Below, in pieces: positions 8,813 to 17,519 of a DNA stretch of 64,000 bases. A model generated the notes under the pieces. That model did no database searches, was not told where the DNA came from, and saw only the letters and a program-made list of their open reading frames with translations. The stretch covers positions 1,803,001 through 1,867,000 of the forward strand of contig NZ_JACHNC010000001.1 in NCBI RefSeq assembly GCF_014205215.1, in the 5' to 3' direction. Both the position numbers and the translations under genes were made by a program. How positions within the stretch are numbered: position 1 is the first letter of the stretch; the number at the start of each line of letters is the position of its first letter. This DNA is from Actinoplanes lobatus (GTDB taxonomy: Bacteria > Actinomycetota > Actinomycetes > Mycobacteriales > Micromonosporaceae).

Positions 8813-9873
8813 GCTGCGAGAGTAGAGCCCTCCAGAAGAGTGACGTAGAGCGTGAGCCCCGGACCGAAGGCGAGCATCACGATCCGCTGCGGCGGGACCG
8901 GGCGACGGCGTAGCTCGTTCAGGACCAGGAGCACGGTCGGTGACGAGCAGTTGCCGTGGGCGGCGAGGACGGCACGGGACTCGGCGAGCGCGGCGGCGGG
9001 CAGGTCCAGACGCTCCTGGACCACGTCGAGGATCTTCGGGCCGCCCGGGTGCACGGCCCAGCCGTCCACGTCCGCGATGCTCCGGCCGTGCTTCGACAGG
9101 ACCTGCTCGACCAGGCCGCGGACGTGCGCGGCGAGGACCGCCGGCACCTTCGGCGACAGGCCCATCCGGAAGCCCAGATCGGTGACCTCCCATGTCATGT
9201 GGTCGGCGGTCGAGGTGTCGGTGATCGCGGCGAGCTCGCGGACGGCGTACCCCGGATGGTTTTGATCGTGAGGGGTGACCACGACGGCGGCCGCGGCGTC
9301 CGAGAAGAGGGCGTGCGAGACGATCTGCTGGATGTCCGCGCGGGCGCCGGGCGGTTGCAGGTGCAGGCTCGTCAGCTCGGCGCAGAGCAGCAGCGCGGGA
9401 CGGCCGCGGGCCACCACGAAGTCACTCACCGTGCCGAGACCCGGCAACGCGGCGTAACACCCCATGTGTCCCACGAAGAGCCTTTGCACGTTGGGTGACA
9501 TACCCAGATCCCGGGCGAGCAGAATGTCCAGTCCGGGGGTCGCGTAGCCGGTGCACGAACAGACCGCGAAGAGCCCCAGATCGCCGGCCGCCACCCCGGC
9601 GTCGGCCAGAGCCCGGTCCACCGCGGCCTTGCCCAGCGGAACCGCCTCGGCCTGGTAGCGGCGCATCCGGCGCTCGGTGGACCAGTTCGCGACGTCCTCC
9701 AGCAGCGGGCTCACCACGGCCTGCCGGGTACGGACCCCGGCGTTCGCGAAGATCCGCCGGGCCAGGCCGTGCCGGGCGCCGGTGTAGTGGTGGGCGAAGT
9801 AGCCGTCCCAGATGTCGTCCTGGGCGGTCGCGGGCGGCAGCGCCACCCCGACGCCGCTGATCACCGCGTCCAT
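8809..9873 (-). CDS. type III polyketide synthase (alkylresorcinol/alkylpyrone type)
   Basis: A 354-aa homodimer-type ketosynthase. The Cys-His-Asn triad is visible: Cys in VGHMGCYAALPGL, His in WAVHPGGPKILD and Asn in AAHGNCSSPTVLLV; the C-terminal GFGPG loop appears as AFGPGLTLY. Family members condense malonyl-CoA on fatty acyl-CoA starters to alkylresorcinols or alkylpyrones. Neighbouring methyltransferase, acyl-CoA dehydrogenase-like and UbiA genes match the set I recall for Actinoplanes agq (alkyl-O-dihydrogeranyl-methoxyhydroquinone) biosynthesis, making this the AgqA-like enzyme. ATG 9873 lies 11 nt after the preceding stop. Confidence 0.92.
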   Translation of the reverse strand: MDAVISGVGVALPPATAQDDIWDGYFAHHYTGARHGLARRIFANAGVRTRQAVVSPLLEDVANWSTERRMRRYQAEAVPLGKAAVDRALADAGVAAGDLGLFAVCSCTGYATPGLDILLARDLGMSPNVQRLFVGHMGCYAALPGLGTVSDFVVARGRPALLLCAELTSLHLQPPGARADIQQIVSHALFSDAAAAVVVTPHDQNHPGYAVRELAAITDTSTADHMTWEVTDLGFRMGLSPKVPAVLAAHVRGLVEQVLSKHGRSIADVDGWAVHPGGPKILDVVQERLDLPAAALAESRAVLAAHGNCSSPTVLLVLNELRRRPVPPQRIVMLAFGPGLTLYVTLLEGSTLAA

Positions 9874-9884
9874 CCGGCGGCCCG

Positions 9885-11039
9885 TCACCAGCGCGGGGCG
9901 ACGCCGTCGGCGTCCGGGTCGCCGCCGAGCGCGTCCACGCCCAGCCAGTCGGCACAGACGTCGCTGGTGGCCGGTTGCAGCGAACCCGCCCGGGCGTCCC
10001 GGTAGAGCCGCTCCAGCGGATGGCCACGCCGCATCGCCGAGGTGCCGGCCGCCTCCAGCATCGCCGCCGCCACGTCCGCCGCGGTCGTCCCGGCCAGCAG
10101 CTTGGCCCGCCACACCCAGCGGTTCGTCTCCGGATCGCCGGGCGCCCGGTCGACCCGGCGGGCCGCCTCCCGCACCACCAGGTGCGCGGCCGACACCGCG
10201 GCGTCGGCACGGCCGATCCGGGCCCGGACCGCGGGCAGCCGGCCCAGACCGCGGGCGTTGACGTGCTCGACCGCGGCCTCCACGGCAGCCCGGGCCACTC
10301 CCACGTAGACCGCGGCGTAACTGGCCACCATCCAGTGCGGGGCCAGCTGGGCGGCCACCAGGGCGAGCCCCTCCACGCCGCCGAGCAGCGCCGGCGCCGG
10401 GACCGTCACGTCCACGTGCAGGTCGTGCGAACCGGTGGCGCGCATGCCCAGGGCATCCCAGGTGGGTTCGACCCGCAGGCCCTCGCCCGCCGGGACCAGG
10501 AACTGCGACACCTGGGCGGGGTCGGCGGCACCGCGGGCGGCGACCAGGTAGGCGTCCGCGTGACCGGCGCCCGAACAGAACGTCTTGGCGCCGGTGATCC
10601 GGTAGCCGCCGTCCACCCGCCGGTAGGTGGTGGACAGCTCGGACAACCGGGAGCCGGCGCCGCGTTCGCTCATCGCCACGGCGTACCAGGCGCCGCCGGC
10701 GGCCGCCTTGAGGAAGCCGTCCCGGGCCTCCAGCGCCTCCGCCGGCAGCCCCAGCAACTCGGCCAGCTCGTCGGTGACGCCGGCGATCGCACCGGTCACC
10801 GAGGCGTGCATGTTGAAGACCAGGGCCGTCGAGCCGTTGCCGCGGGCCAGCTCGTAGGCGATCTCCGCGTACTCGGTGAAACCCGCGCCCGCGCCGCCCA
10901 GCCGGGCCGGGACCATCAGACCGAAGAAGCCCGCCTCCCGCAGCTCGGCGAAATCCCGTTCGGGGAAGGACCCGTCCCGGTCGCTGTCGGCCGCGCGGGC
11001 CGCGAACCGTGGGGCGAGCCGTCGCGCCTCATCCAGCAT
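9885..11039 (-). CDS. acyl-CoA dehydrogenase-family flavoprotein
   Basis: A 384-aa protein with the ACAD three-domain layout: an N-terminal helical domain (ARLGGAGAGFTEYAEIAYELARG), a middle beta domain (AMSERGAGSRLSELSTTYRR, GYRITGAKTFCSGAGHADAYLV) and a C-terminal helical domain (GVARAAVEAAVEHVNARGLG...). In this locus an ACAD-like enzyme could act as a flavin-dependent hydroxylase on the alkylresorcinol, as HsaA/DszC-type ACAD-fold monooxygenases do, or reduce/dehydrogenate the acyl or prenyl chain. Which of these cannot be told from sequence alone. ATG 11039 lies inside the end of the methyltransferase gene (11-bp overlap), so the genes are co-translated. Confidence 0.88.
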   Translation of the reverse strand: MLDEARRLAPRFAARAADSDRDGSFPERDFAELREAGFFGLMVPARLGGAGAGFTEYAEIAYELARGNGSTALVFNMHASVTGAIAGVTDELAELLGLPAEALEARDGFLKAAAGGAWYAVAMSERGAGSRLSELSTTYRRVDGGYRITGAKTFCSGAGHADAYLVAARGAADPAQVSQFLVPAGEGLRVEPTWDALGMRATGSHDLHVDVTVPAPALLGGVEGLALVAAQLAPHWMVASYAAVYVGVARAAVEAAVEHVNARGLGRLPAVRARIGRADAAVSAAHLVVREAARRVDRAPGDPETNRWVWRAKLLAGTTAADVAAAMLEAAGTSAMRRGHPLERLYRDARAGSLQPATSDVCADWLGVDALGGDPDADGVAPRW

Positions 11040-11745
11040 GTCGTCCCCTTCCTCTCCCGAACCCCTGATAGAGAATCGCCGCCGAGAAGCTGGGCACGAT
11101 GCGCCCGGACCCGGCCCGGCCCAGCACCAGCCAGCGGAACAGTCCCGGCAGGCTCGGACGGACCCCCCGGATCTCCAGATCCACCCCGTGCCGCGCGAAC
11201 TCGGTCACCAGGCGCCGGGGTGGCACGAACAACGCCGGATCGTGCAGGCCGGCCGGGGCGATCCCGAGCCGCTCGCCCAAGGTCACCGTGACCAGGCGGC
11301 TGAGGTGGGTGTCGTTCACCGTGTCCAGCACCACGAGACCGCCGGGACGCAGCACCCGGCACAACTCGGCCACCGTGCCGGACAGGTCGGTGACGTGCTC
11401 CAGGATCTCGCCGGCCACCACCACGTCGGCGCTGCGGTCGGCCAGCGGCAGCGCGGTCACGTCCCCGTTCACCGCGGTCATCCCACGCGGGGCGGCCCGC
11501 TCCAGCCCGGTCCGGCGCAGGTCGACGCCGATGTGCCGGTAGCCCTTGCCGCGGACGTGCGGTGCGAGCAGGCCACCGCCGCAGCCCGCGTCCACCAGGA
11601 TCCGGCCGGGCGCCCCCGCCGGAGGGATCAGTGCCGCCCGGGCCTCGGCCAGCCAGTGCAGCAATTCGAAGGGTCCGCCGGGTCGCCACCACTCTCCGGC
11701 CAGGTCGTCGTACTGACGTGGATCATTGCGCTGCATCGACAGCAT
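11029..11745 (-). CDS. SAM-dependent methyltransferase, UbiG-like
   Basis: A 238-aa class I methyltransferase. Motif I is ILVDAGCGGGLLAPHV, the acidic ribose-binding position is GVDLRRTGLE, then GDVTALPLADRSADVVVAGEILEHV and the post-motif LRPGGLVVLDTVN follow. The UbiG/UbiE-like pattern fits O- or C-methylation of a hydroquinone or phenol. ATG 11745 is used; ATG 11736 is an alternative three codons in, and neither has a clear Shine-Dalgarno site. It heads the minus-strand MT-ACAD-PKS-membrane protein operon and is divergent from the UbiA gene. Confidence 0.88.
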   Translation of the reverse strand: MLSMQRNDPRQYDDLAGEWWRPGGPFELLHWLAEARAALIPPAGAPGRILVDAGCGGGLLAPHVRGKGYRHIGVDLRRTGLERAAPRGMTAVNGDVTALPLADRSADVVVAGEILEHVTDLSGTVAELCRVLRPGGLVVLDTVNDTHLSRLVTVTLGERLGIAPAGLHDPALFVPPRRLVTEFARHGVDLEIRGVRPSLPGLFRWLVLGRAGSGRIVPSFSAAILYQGFGRGRGRHAG

Positions 11746-11793
11746 GTGATCGAGCCTGGCACGGACCGTGCGCGGAGGCCACACTTGGCAGCC
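11746..11793. promoter_or_regulatory. 48-bp divergent control region with 13-bp palindrome
   Basis: This short gap must carry or overlap the promoters of both arms of the prenyl-quinone locus. It contains a perfect palindrome gcacgg-a-ccgtgc at 11759-11771, a plausible operator. No convincing -10/-35 pair was found, so the promoters may extend into the coding regions. Confidence 0.4.
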
Positions 11794-12621
11794 ATGTCCC
11801 GTGCGCTCGCACTGCTCAGATCGGCCCATCCGGAACCGGGTGCCGCGGTCACCCTCGCCATCACGCTGCTGGCCGTCGGCGCCGGGCATCGCGGGTCCCG
11901 GCTCGCGCTCGTCGCCCTCACCGTGGCGGCCAGCCAGCTCGCCGTCGGCTGGGTCAACGACCGGCTGGACGCGGAACGCGACCGGCGGGCCGGGCGGCGC
12001 GACAAACCGGTGGCGGCCGGTGCGGTGTCGCCGCGGGCGGTCGGCGCCGCCGGGATCGGGGCGGCTGTGGCCGTACCCCTGCTGGCCTTCGACCTGGGTC
12101 TTCCGGCGCTCCTGGCGATCTCGGTGGCGACCGTGTTCGCGCTGCTCTACGACTGGCCGCTGAAGAACACCGCGTTCTCGGTGGTGCCGTACCTGATCGC
12201 CTTCGGACTGCTGCCGGCCTTCGTGGTGCTCGCCAGGCCCGGGCACCCGGCGCCGCCGGCCTGGCTGGTCGCGGCCGGTGCGCTGCTCGGCGGCGGCGCG
12301 CACTTCGCCAACGTGCTGCCGGACCTGGACGACGACGCGGCCACCGGGGTGCGCGGGCTGCCGCACCGGATCGGCGCGGCCGGGTCCCAGCTGGCCGCCG
12401 CGGGCCTCCTGCTGGGCGCGACGCTCACCCTGGTCCTCGGGCCGCCCGGGCCGCCGTCGTGGACCGGCCTGGCGGCATGCGCGGCCGCCGTCGTGGTCCT
12501 TCCCCTCGGTTGGTACGCCGCGCGCCGCGCCGACGGACGGCCGGTCGCGCTGTTCCGGGCCGTCATCGTGGTCGCCCTGATCGACGTCCTGCTGCTGGTC
12601 TTCAGCGGTCGGCTGACCTGA
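11794..12621 (+). CDS. UbiA-family prenyltransferase
   Basis: A 275-aa polytopic membrane protein (about 8-9 hydrophobic helices). Both aspartate-rich motifs are recognisable: the first as VNDRLDAERDRRAGRRDKP (NDxxDxxxD) and the second as NVLPDLDDDAATGVRGLPHR. UbiA enzymes transfer an isoprenyl diphosphate to an aromatic acceptor at the membrane. With the type III PKS and methyltransferase opposite, the likely reaction is geranylation of an alkyl hydroquinone or resorcinol (AgqB-like by analogy). ATG 11794; a ggagg lies 14 nt upstream, slightly distant. Confidence 0.9.
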   Translation: MSRALALLRSAHPEPGAAVTLAITLLAVGAGHRGSRLALVALTVAASQLAVGWVNDRLDAERDRRAGRRDKPVAAGAVSPRAVGAAGIGAAVAVPLLAFDLGLPALLAISVATVFALLYDWPLKNTAFSVVPYLIAFGLLPAFVVLARPGHPAPPAWLVAAGALLGGGAHFANVLPDLDDDAATGVRGLPHRIGAAGSQLAAAGLLLGATLTLVLGPPGPPSWTGLAACAAAVVVLPLGWYAARRADGRPVALFRAVIVVALIDVLLLVFSGRLT

Positions 12622-12713
12622 TCCGGCCACGTGATGGATGGGTCGGCGTACACCGCCGATCGCCGCCCATTAGGCTGATCGAACACCCTGGTGTCTCTAT
12701 TTGGAGGATCGTG

Positions 12714-13379
12714 ATGCGTCCCCTGCGAACCCGTCGCGCCGCACTGGTCGCGGGTGCCGCCACGGTCGCCGCCCTGGCCCTGGGTGGCTGCTCGGCCGGC
12801 CAGGTCGCCGAGACCGCCATCCTGGACACGCCCATCGCGGGCGTCGACACGGAAACCGCCGACGGCAGCGTGTTCATCCGCAACCTGCAGGTGGAGTACA
12901 ACGGCGTCGAGGGCTACGAGAAGGGTGCGAACGCTCCGCTCGACCTGAGCCTCTTCAACCAGACCGCCGAGCCGGTCACCGTCACGATCACCAGCGCCGC
13001 GCCGGACCTCCCGCAGGTCGTCGGTGCGGACCAGGTCGGCTTCGTGAGCGCCGCCGCCACGGTCACCACCCCGGGCGAGGTCGCCGCCAGCCCGTCCGTC
13101 GCCCCGAGCGCCTCCGCGCCGGCTCCCACGGTCCGCCCGGCCCGGATCCAGCTCGCCCCGCTGTCAGCGGCGACGTTCCGCTCGACCGACCTGGTTCCGC
13201 TCCAGGTCATCGGCCTCCAGAGCGCGCTCACCCCGGGCGCCGCGGTCAACCTGGTCTTCGAGTTCAGCAACAGCTCGGAGAAGCTGGTCCTCCAGGCGCC
13301 GGTCGCCACCCCGCTCAGCCCGGCGCCCCGCGGCCCGGCGGAGCCCGGCGAGGACGCCCCGGAGTCCGAGGGTCACTGA
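12714..13379 (+). CDS. lpqE: LpqE-like lipoprotein
   Basis: A 221-aa lipoprotein with a twin-basic signal peptide and lipobox LALGGC, so the mature N-terminus would be Cys at about residue 25. The exported part is a beta-rich domain (VFIRNLQVEYNG, APLDLSLFNQTAEPVTVTI, LVPLQVIGL, VNLVFEFSNSSEKLVLQAPV) with an Ala/Pro/Ser insert and an acidic C-terminus. Its position directly upstream of radA and disA matches mycobacterial lpqE. Function is unknown; the fold resembles small copper-chaperone-like lipoproteins. ATG 12714 is chosen over GTG 12711 because ggagg ends 6 nt upstream. Confidence 0.8.
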   Translation: MRPLRTRRAALVAGAATVAALALGGCSAGQVAETAILDTPIAGVDTETADGSVFIRNLQVEYNGVEGYEKGANAPLDLSLFNQTAEPVTVTITSAAPDLPQVVGADQVGFVSAAATVTTPGEVAASPSVAPSASAPAPTVRPARIQLAPLSAATFRSTDLVPLQVIGLQSALTPGAAVNLVFEFSNSSEKLVLQAPVATPLSPAPRGPAEPGEDAPESEGH

Positions 13380-13414
13380 CCGGGATTGTCATACCGGCGA
13401 GCTAGCTTGTCGGT

Positions 13415-14830
13415 GTGACGACCTCCCGATCCGCCGCCAAGGCCCCCCGCACGGCATACGTCTGCGACGCCTGCGGTCATCAGCCACCGAAATGGGTGGG
13501 CCGCTGCTCCGAGTGCGGGGAGTGGGGCTCGGTCATCGAGTCCACGGTCACCGTTCCGGTCTCCGGCCGGGTGGTCAGCTCCCGCATGCCGGCCGAGCCG
13601 GCCCGCCCCATCGCGCAGATCAGCGCCGCCCCGGCCCGCGCCGTCGCCACCGGCGTCGGCGAGCTGGACCGGGTGCTCGGCGGTGGCCTGGTGCCCGGCG
13701 CCGTGGTGCTGCTCGCCGGTGAGCCCGGCGTCGGGAAATCCACCCTGCTGCTCGACGTCGCCCAGCAGTGGGCGGCCGGAGCGGGCACTCCGTCGCTGGT
13801 GGTCAGCGGTGAGGAGTCGGTCAGCCAGGTGCGGCTGCGGGCCGAGCGGCTGGGCGCGCTGCACGAGAAGCTCTACCTCGCCTCGGAAAATGATCTGGGC
13901 ACCGTCATCGGCCACCTCGACGCGGTCCGGCCCGGCCTGCTCGTGCTCGACTCGGTGCAGACCGTCTCGGCGCCCGGCACCGAGGGTGTGCCCGGCGGTG
14001 TCACCCAGGTCCGGGCGGTCACCGCGGCGCTCGTCGCGATCGCCAAGGAGCGCGGCATCGCCACCGTCCTGGTCGGTCACGTCACCAAGGACGGGCAGGT
14101 CGCCGGCCCCCGGGTGCTGGAGCACCTGGTCGACGTGGTGCTCCACTTCGAGGGCGACAAGCACTCCTCGCTGCGCCTGGTCCGCGGGGTGAAGAACCGG
14201 TTCGGCGCGGCCGACGAGGTGGGCTGCTTCGAGATGCACGAGGGCGGCATCACCAGCCTGCCCGACCCGTCCGGGCTGTTCCTCACCCGCTATCTGGAGC
14301 CGGTTCCGGGCACCTGCGTGACGGTCGCCATGGAGGGGCGGCGGGCGCTGGTCACCGAGGTGCAGGCACTGATCGGGGCGGAGGTGCAGGGCTCGCCCCG
14401 GCGCACCGTGTCCGGTCTCGACAGCGCCCGGCTCGCCATGGTGCTGGCCGTGCTGGAGCGGCGCACCAAGCAGCTCAAGCTCTACAACCGAGAGGTCTTC
14501 GCGGCCACTGTGGGCGGCATCCGGCTGACCGAGCCGTCCGCCGACCTGGCGATGGCCCTCGCGGTCGCCTCCGGTGGCCTCGACCTGGCCATGGCCCCGC
14601 ACCTGGTGGCGATCGGCGAGGTCGGCCTGACCGGCGAGATCCGGCGGGTCGGCGCGGTCGGCCGGCGGCTCTCCGAGGCGGCCCGGCTCGGCTTCAAGGT
14701 GGCGCTCGTCCCGCCCGGCTGCGGGCCGGACGGCACCGGCGGCGCACCCAAGGGCATGGAGATCGTCGAGGTCGGAAACCTCCAAGCGGCACTGCAGAGC
14801 GCGGCCCGCGCATCGGCGGCCGCACAGTGA
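13415..14830 (+). CDS. radA: DNA repair protein RadA
   Basis: A 471-aa RadA of normal length. It shows the N-terminal C4 zinc finger (CDACGHQPPKWVGRC then SECG), the RecA-like Walker A GEPGVGKST, the RadA-specific KNRFG motif, and a C-terminal Lon-protease-like domain (GEVGLTGEIRRVGAVGRRLSEA). RadA is a helicase-like ATPase acting on recombination intermediates. GTG 13415 is used. It sits 83 bp before disA; in other actinobacteria and Bacillus, RadA represses DisA diadenylate cyclase activity, so the pair is functionally linked. Confidence 0.96.
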   Translation: MTTSRSAAKAPRTAYVCDACGHQPPKWVGRCSECGEWGSVIESTVTVPVSGRVVSSRMPAEPARPIAQISAAPARAVATGVGELDRVLGGGLVPGAVVLLAGEPGVGKSTLLLDVAQQWAAGAGTPSLVVSGEESVSQVRLRAERLGALHEKLYLASENDLGTVIGHLDAVRPGLLVLDSVQTVSAPGTEGVPGGVTQVRAVTAALVAIAKERGIATVLVGHVTKDGQVAGPRVLEHLVDVVLHFEGDKHSSLRLVRGVKNRFGAADEVGCFEMHEGGITSLPDPSGLFLTRYLEPVPGTCVTVAMEGRRALVTEVQALIGAEVQGSPRRTVSGLDSARLAMVLAVLERRTKQLKLYNREVFAATVGGIRLTEPSADLAMALAVASGGLDLAMAPHLVAIGEVGLTGEIRRVGAVGRRLSEAARLGFKVALVPPGCGPDGTGGAPKGMEIVEVGNLQAALQSAARASAAAQ

Positions 14831-14901
14831 CGCTCAGTTATGAATCATCACGCTACGGAGCATTCATTGAACCACGCCTCGTTGACGTGGATGACAGTCC
14901 G

Positions 14902-14913
14902 TAGAATGTCCGG
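14902..14913 (+). promoter_or_regulatory. -10 element suggesting leaderless disA transcript
   Basis: TAGAAT at 14902-14907 is followed by six bases and then GTG 14914. In actinobacteria a TANNNT hexamer 6-7 nt before the start codon is the usual signature of leaderless genes. The nearest TTGACG (14882) is only 14 nt upstream, shorter than ideal. No Shine-Dalgarno site precedes the GTG, which fits leaderless translation. Confidence 0.45.
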
Positions 14914-16095
14914 GTGCCGCTCGACCGCGATGGTTCCAAGCCCGCCGCCAGTTCAACGCCGCGTCCCGGCGTCAACGGCGTGGGGCATCGCGCGATGACG
15001 CCGGCCGCCGGCGCCGGCCTGACCGGCGGAGCAAGTGATCCGTTGCGGGCGAATCTCGCGCTCATGGCCCCCGGGACGGCGCTGCGCGACGGTCTCGAGC
15101 GCATCCTGCGCGGCCGCACCGGGGCGCTGATCGTCCTCGGACATGACGCCGTCGTCGAGACCATCTGCACCGGCGGGTTCCCGCTCGATGTGGAGTTCTC
15201 CGCCACCCGGCTGCGTGAGCTGTGCAAGATGGACGGCGCCGTGGTCCTCTCCAGCGACGGCACCCGCATCGTCCGGGCCGCCGTGCACCTGATGCCCGAC
15301 CCGTCGATCCCGTCCGAGGAGTCCGGCACCCGGCACCGCACCGCCGAGCGGGTCGCCAAGCAGTCCGGCTTCCCGGTGATCTCGGTGAGCCAGTCGATGC
15401 ACATCATCGGGCTGTATGTGAACGGTCAGCGCCACGTCCTCGACGACTCGGCCGCCATCCTGTCCCGCGCCAACCAGGCCCTCGCCACCCTGGAGAGGTA
15501 CAAACTCCGGCTCGACGAGGTCTCCGGCACCCTCTCGGCCCTGGAGATCGAAGACCTGGTCACGGTGCGTGACGCCGTGGCGGTGGTGCAGCGCCTCGAA
15601 ATGGTCCGCCGGATCGCCGACGAGATCTCCGGCTACGTGGTCGAGCTGGGCACCGACGGCCGCCTCCTCGCCCTCCAGCTCGACGAGCTGATGGCCGGCG
15701 TCGACGCCGACCGTACCCTGGTCATCCGCGACTACCTACCGACCAGCCGCAAAGCCCGCACCCTCGACGAGGCGCTCGTCGAACTCGACCTGCTGACCGC
15801 CACCGAGATGATCGACCTGGTGGCGGTGGCCAAGGCGATCGGCTACCCCGGCGCATCGGACTCCCTCGACGTGGCCGTCTCGCCGCGCGGGTTCCGGCTG
15901 CTCGCCAAGGTCCCCCGGTTGCCCGCCCAGATCGTCGACCGGCTGGTCGACCACTTCGGCAGCCTCCAGCGCCTGCTCGGCGCCACCGTCGAGGACCTCC
16001 AGGCGGTCGAGGGCGTCGGCGACGCCCGGGCTCGTGGGGTGCGGGAGGGGCTGTCCCGATTGGCCGAGGCCTCCATCCTCGAACGCTACGTCTGA
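14914..16095 (+). CDS. disA: DNA-integrity scanning diadenylate cyclase
   Basis: A 393-aa DisA that makes c-di-AMP from two ATP. The DAC domain carries the catalytic [14 protein letters not shown] and the [13 protein letters not shown] motif. A central helical linker and a C-terminal HhH domain ([21 protein letters not shown]) allow binding to branched DNA. The core starts at [15 protein letters not shown], so about 40 N-terminal residues are a lineage-specific extension if GTG 14914 is the start. ATG 14995 would shorten it. I prefer GTG 14914 because of the -10-like hexamer placed for a leaderless start. It follows radA. Confidence 0.95.
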   Translation: MPLDRDGSKPAASSTPRPGVNGVGHRAMTPAAGAGLTGGASDPLRANLALMAPGTALRDGLERILRGRTGALIVLGHDAVVETICTGGFPLDVEFSATRLRELCKMDGAVVLSSDGTRIVRAAVHLMPDPSIPSEESGTRHRTAERVAKQSGFPVISVSQSMHIIGLYVNGQRHVLDDSAAILSRANQALATLERYKLRLDEVSGTLSALEIEDLVTVRDAVAVVQRLEMVRRIADEISGYVVELGTDGRLLALQLDELMAGVDADRTLVIRDYLPTSRKARTLDEALVELDLLTATEMIDLVAVAKAIGYPGASDSLDVAVSPRGFRLLAKVPRLPAQIVDRLVDHFGSLQRLLGATVEDLQAVEGVGDARARGVREGLSRLAEASILERYV

Positions 16096-16257
16096 CCCCG
16101 CCCACAGCCTGCTGAACCTCGGCCGGCGGGGTCACCTCACGCCCGAAACAGCCCCCAGCCGAACAAGCTCAACACCGCGCCGGGCGGGTATGCGGCGCAC
16201 CTTGCGGAGCGGGCAACCGAGAGGGGCCGGAGCGCACACGACCCGAAGCCGACGAGC

Positions 16258-16378
16258 GCCGGCGCACACGGAACCGCCGCGTGTGCACCCGTCGAGGGCC
16301 GGCGCACACCGAACCGCCACATGCGCACCCGTCGAGGGTCGGCGCGCACGGAAACCGCCGCGTGTGCTTTCATCGCCC
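16258..16378. repeat. three 40-bp tandem direct repeats
   Basis: Units at 16258-16297, 16298-16337 and 16338-16378 share the frame gccggcgcacacsgaaccgc followed by a g/t-rich tail and cccgtcgagg. The third diverges at its end. Each unit has an internal dyad (gcacacgg...ccgcgtgtgc), so each could fold as a hairpin. A partial degenerate unit precedes at about 16231. Confidence 0.8.
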
Positions 16379-16692
16379 CGATAGGGCAGGCGCGTGAACA
16401 CGCATCCGTGATTGTGTGCGCCCGCCCGGCCGGGGAGACCGGCGAGCAGTGCCTACCGTGACCGGTGCTATAGCGGTAAGCGGGCTAGATCGGTGCTGGC
16501 CAGAGCCTGTTTCTCGGGTTTGGGTGGCCGCGATGTCGAGTCGCGCATTCAGATGACTGCGGGCGCCATCCCGACACGCCGGCGATCTTGGGCGATGGTG
16601 GCTTTCGGGCCGATCTTGATGCCTGGTCGCCGTCCGGCGGTAGACAATCGCCCATGATCAATTTTCCCTGGAAGACCTTGGGTTATCCGATC

Positions 16693-16973
16693 CATCCGGG
16701 AGTCTTCTTCTTGGGTGTTTCCGGTTCTACGTCAAGCGCCCGGTCGGGCGAACCGCCAAATGGGGGGCGCCGTCCGCCGCGCTAGGCGGAAATGGGGCTT
16801 TCGTCGGAAACAGGCGCCCGTTTCGCCCGCTTTGCCCGCCCCTGTTGTGCGATCTTGAACGATTTGCCACCCGAGGCGGTGGTAAATCGTTCAAGATCGC
16901 TCCGGGTGGCGCGCCCTACTGTCGAGGGATTGCGGATTCGGCCGTAGGCAGCCAAGAAGAAGACTCCCGGATG
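16693..16973. repeat. 22-bp perfect inverted repeat flanking 237 bp
   Basis: The arms at 16693-16714 and 16952-16973 are exact reverse complements over 22 bp (core ccgggagtcttcttcttgg). The 237-bp interior holds no gene but carries the large palindrome at 16849-16900. The layout resembles a MITE-like or other non-autonomous mobile repeat; I could not find a target-site duplication. Confidence 0.7.
16849..16900. repeat. 23-bp-armed palindrome with 6-nt loop
   Basis: The arms 16849-16871 and 16878-16900 pair across a cgaggc loop with a single mismatch, which is a G-U wobble in plus-strand RNA. Such a long near-perfect stem is unusual in non-coding DNA. It could be a REP-type unit, a strong terminator for disA-side transcription, or the core of the surrounding inverted-repeat element. 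Confidence 0.75.
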
Positions 16974-17519
16974 ACCGCAATGGCTCAAGATCGCGCCGTT
17001 CGGCGACGATTGCTCAAGATTTACATCGCTGCCTGCGGATGGCTTGAGCGGTCGGCGGTGACCGGCCGAATCCCGCGGCGGAGGCGGGAAACACGCGAGC
17101 AGGCGACTTGGGATCGGCGCCCGACGACAGCCGAGAAAGAGACCGAGACCGCCGCGGACCTCACCGTCGACGTACTCACCAGCCCTTCCGCAGCTACCCA
17201 CCACCGCAAGCGGCCACCTGAGTGCCAGGCAGCCGTAGTCATCCCTCGGTCGAGACGGGCGGGCAGGAGGGACGGGGCGTGAGGGTGAGTAGGCAGCTCA
17301 GCCCGGCGGGGGCGGCAGAGGCTGGAAGTGGCAGGTGGTCGCCGGCTTCCTCGGGCGGGGCACCAGGGGCGTACAAGGAAGGGGTTGAAAGGCGACGGAA
17401 ACCGATGGCGCGGCAGCAAGGGTGACGGGACGGCGGCAGGCGTCGCCAGAGACGGCAGCGCGTCGGGCCGGGACTCCGGCAGGCCGTTGTTCGAGACAGC
17501 GGTGGGCGTCGGCTGCGAT

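Noticed and set aside
16132..17425. Several 70-145-codon frames in the repeat block after disA
   Set aside because: They cross the direct and inverted repeats, share peptides only because of those repeats (for example HPGVFFL on both strands), and lack ribosome sites.
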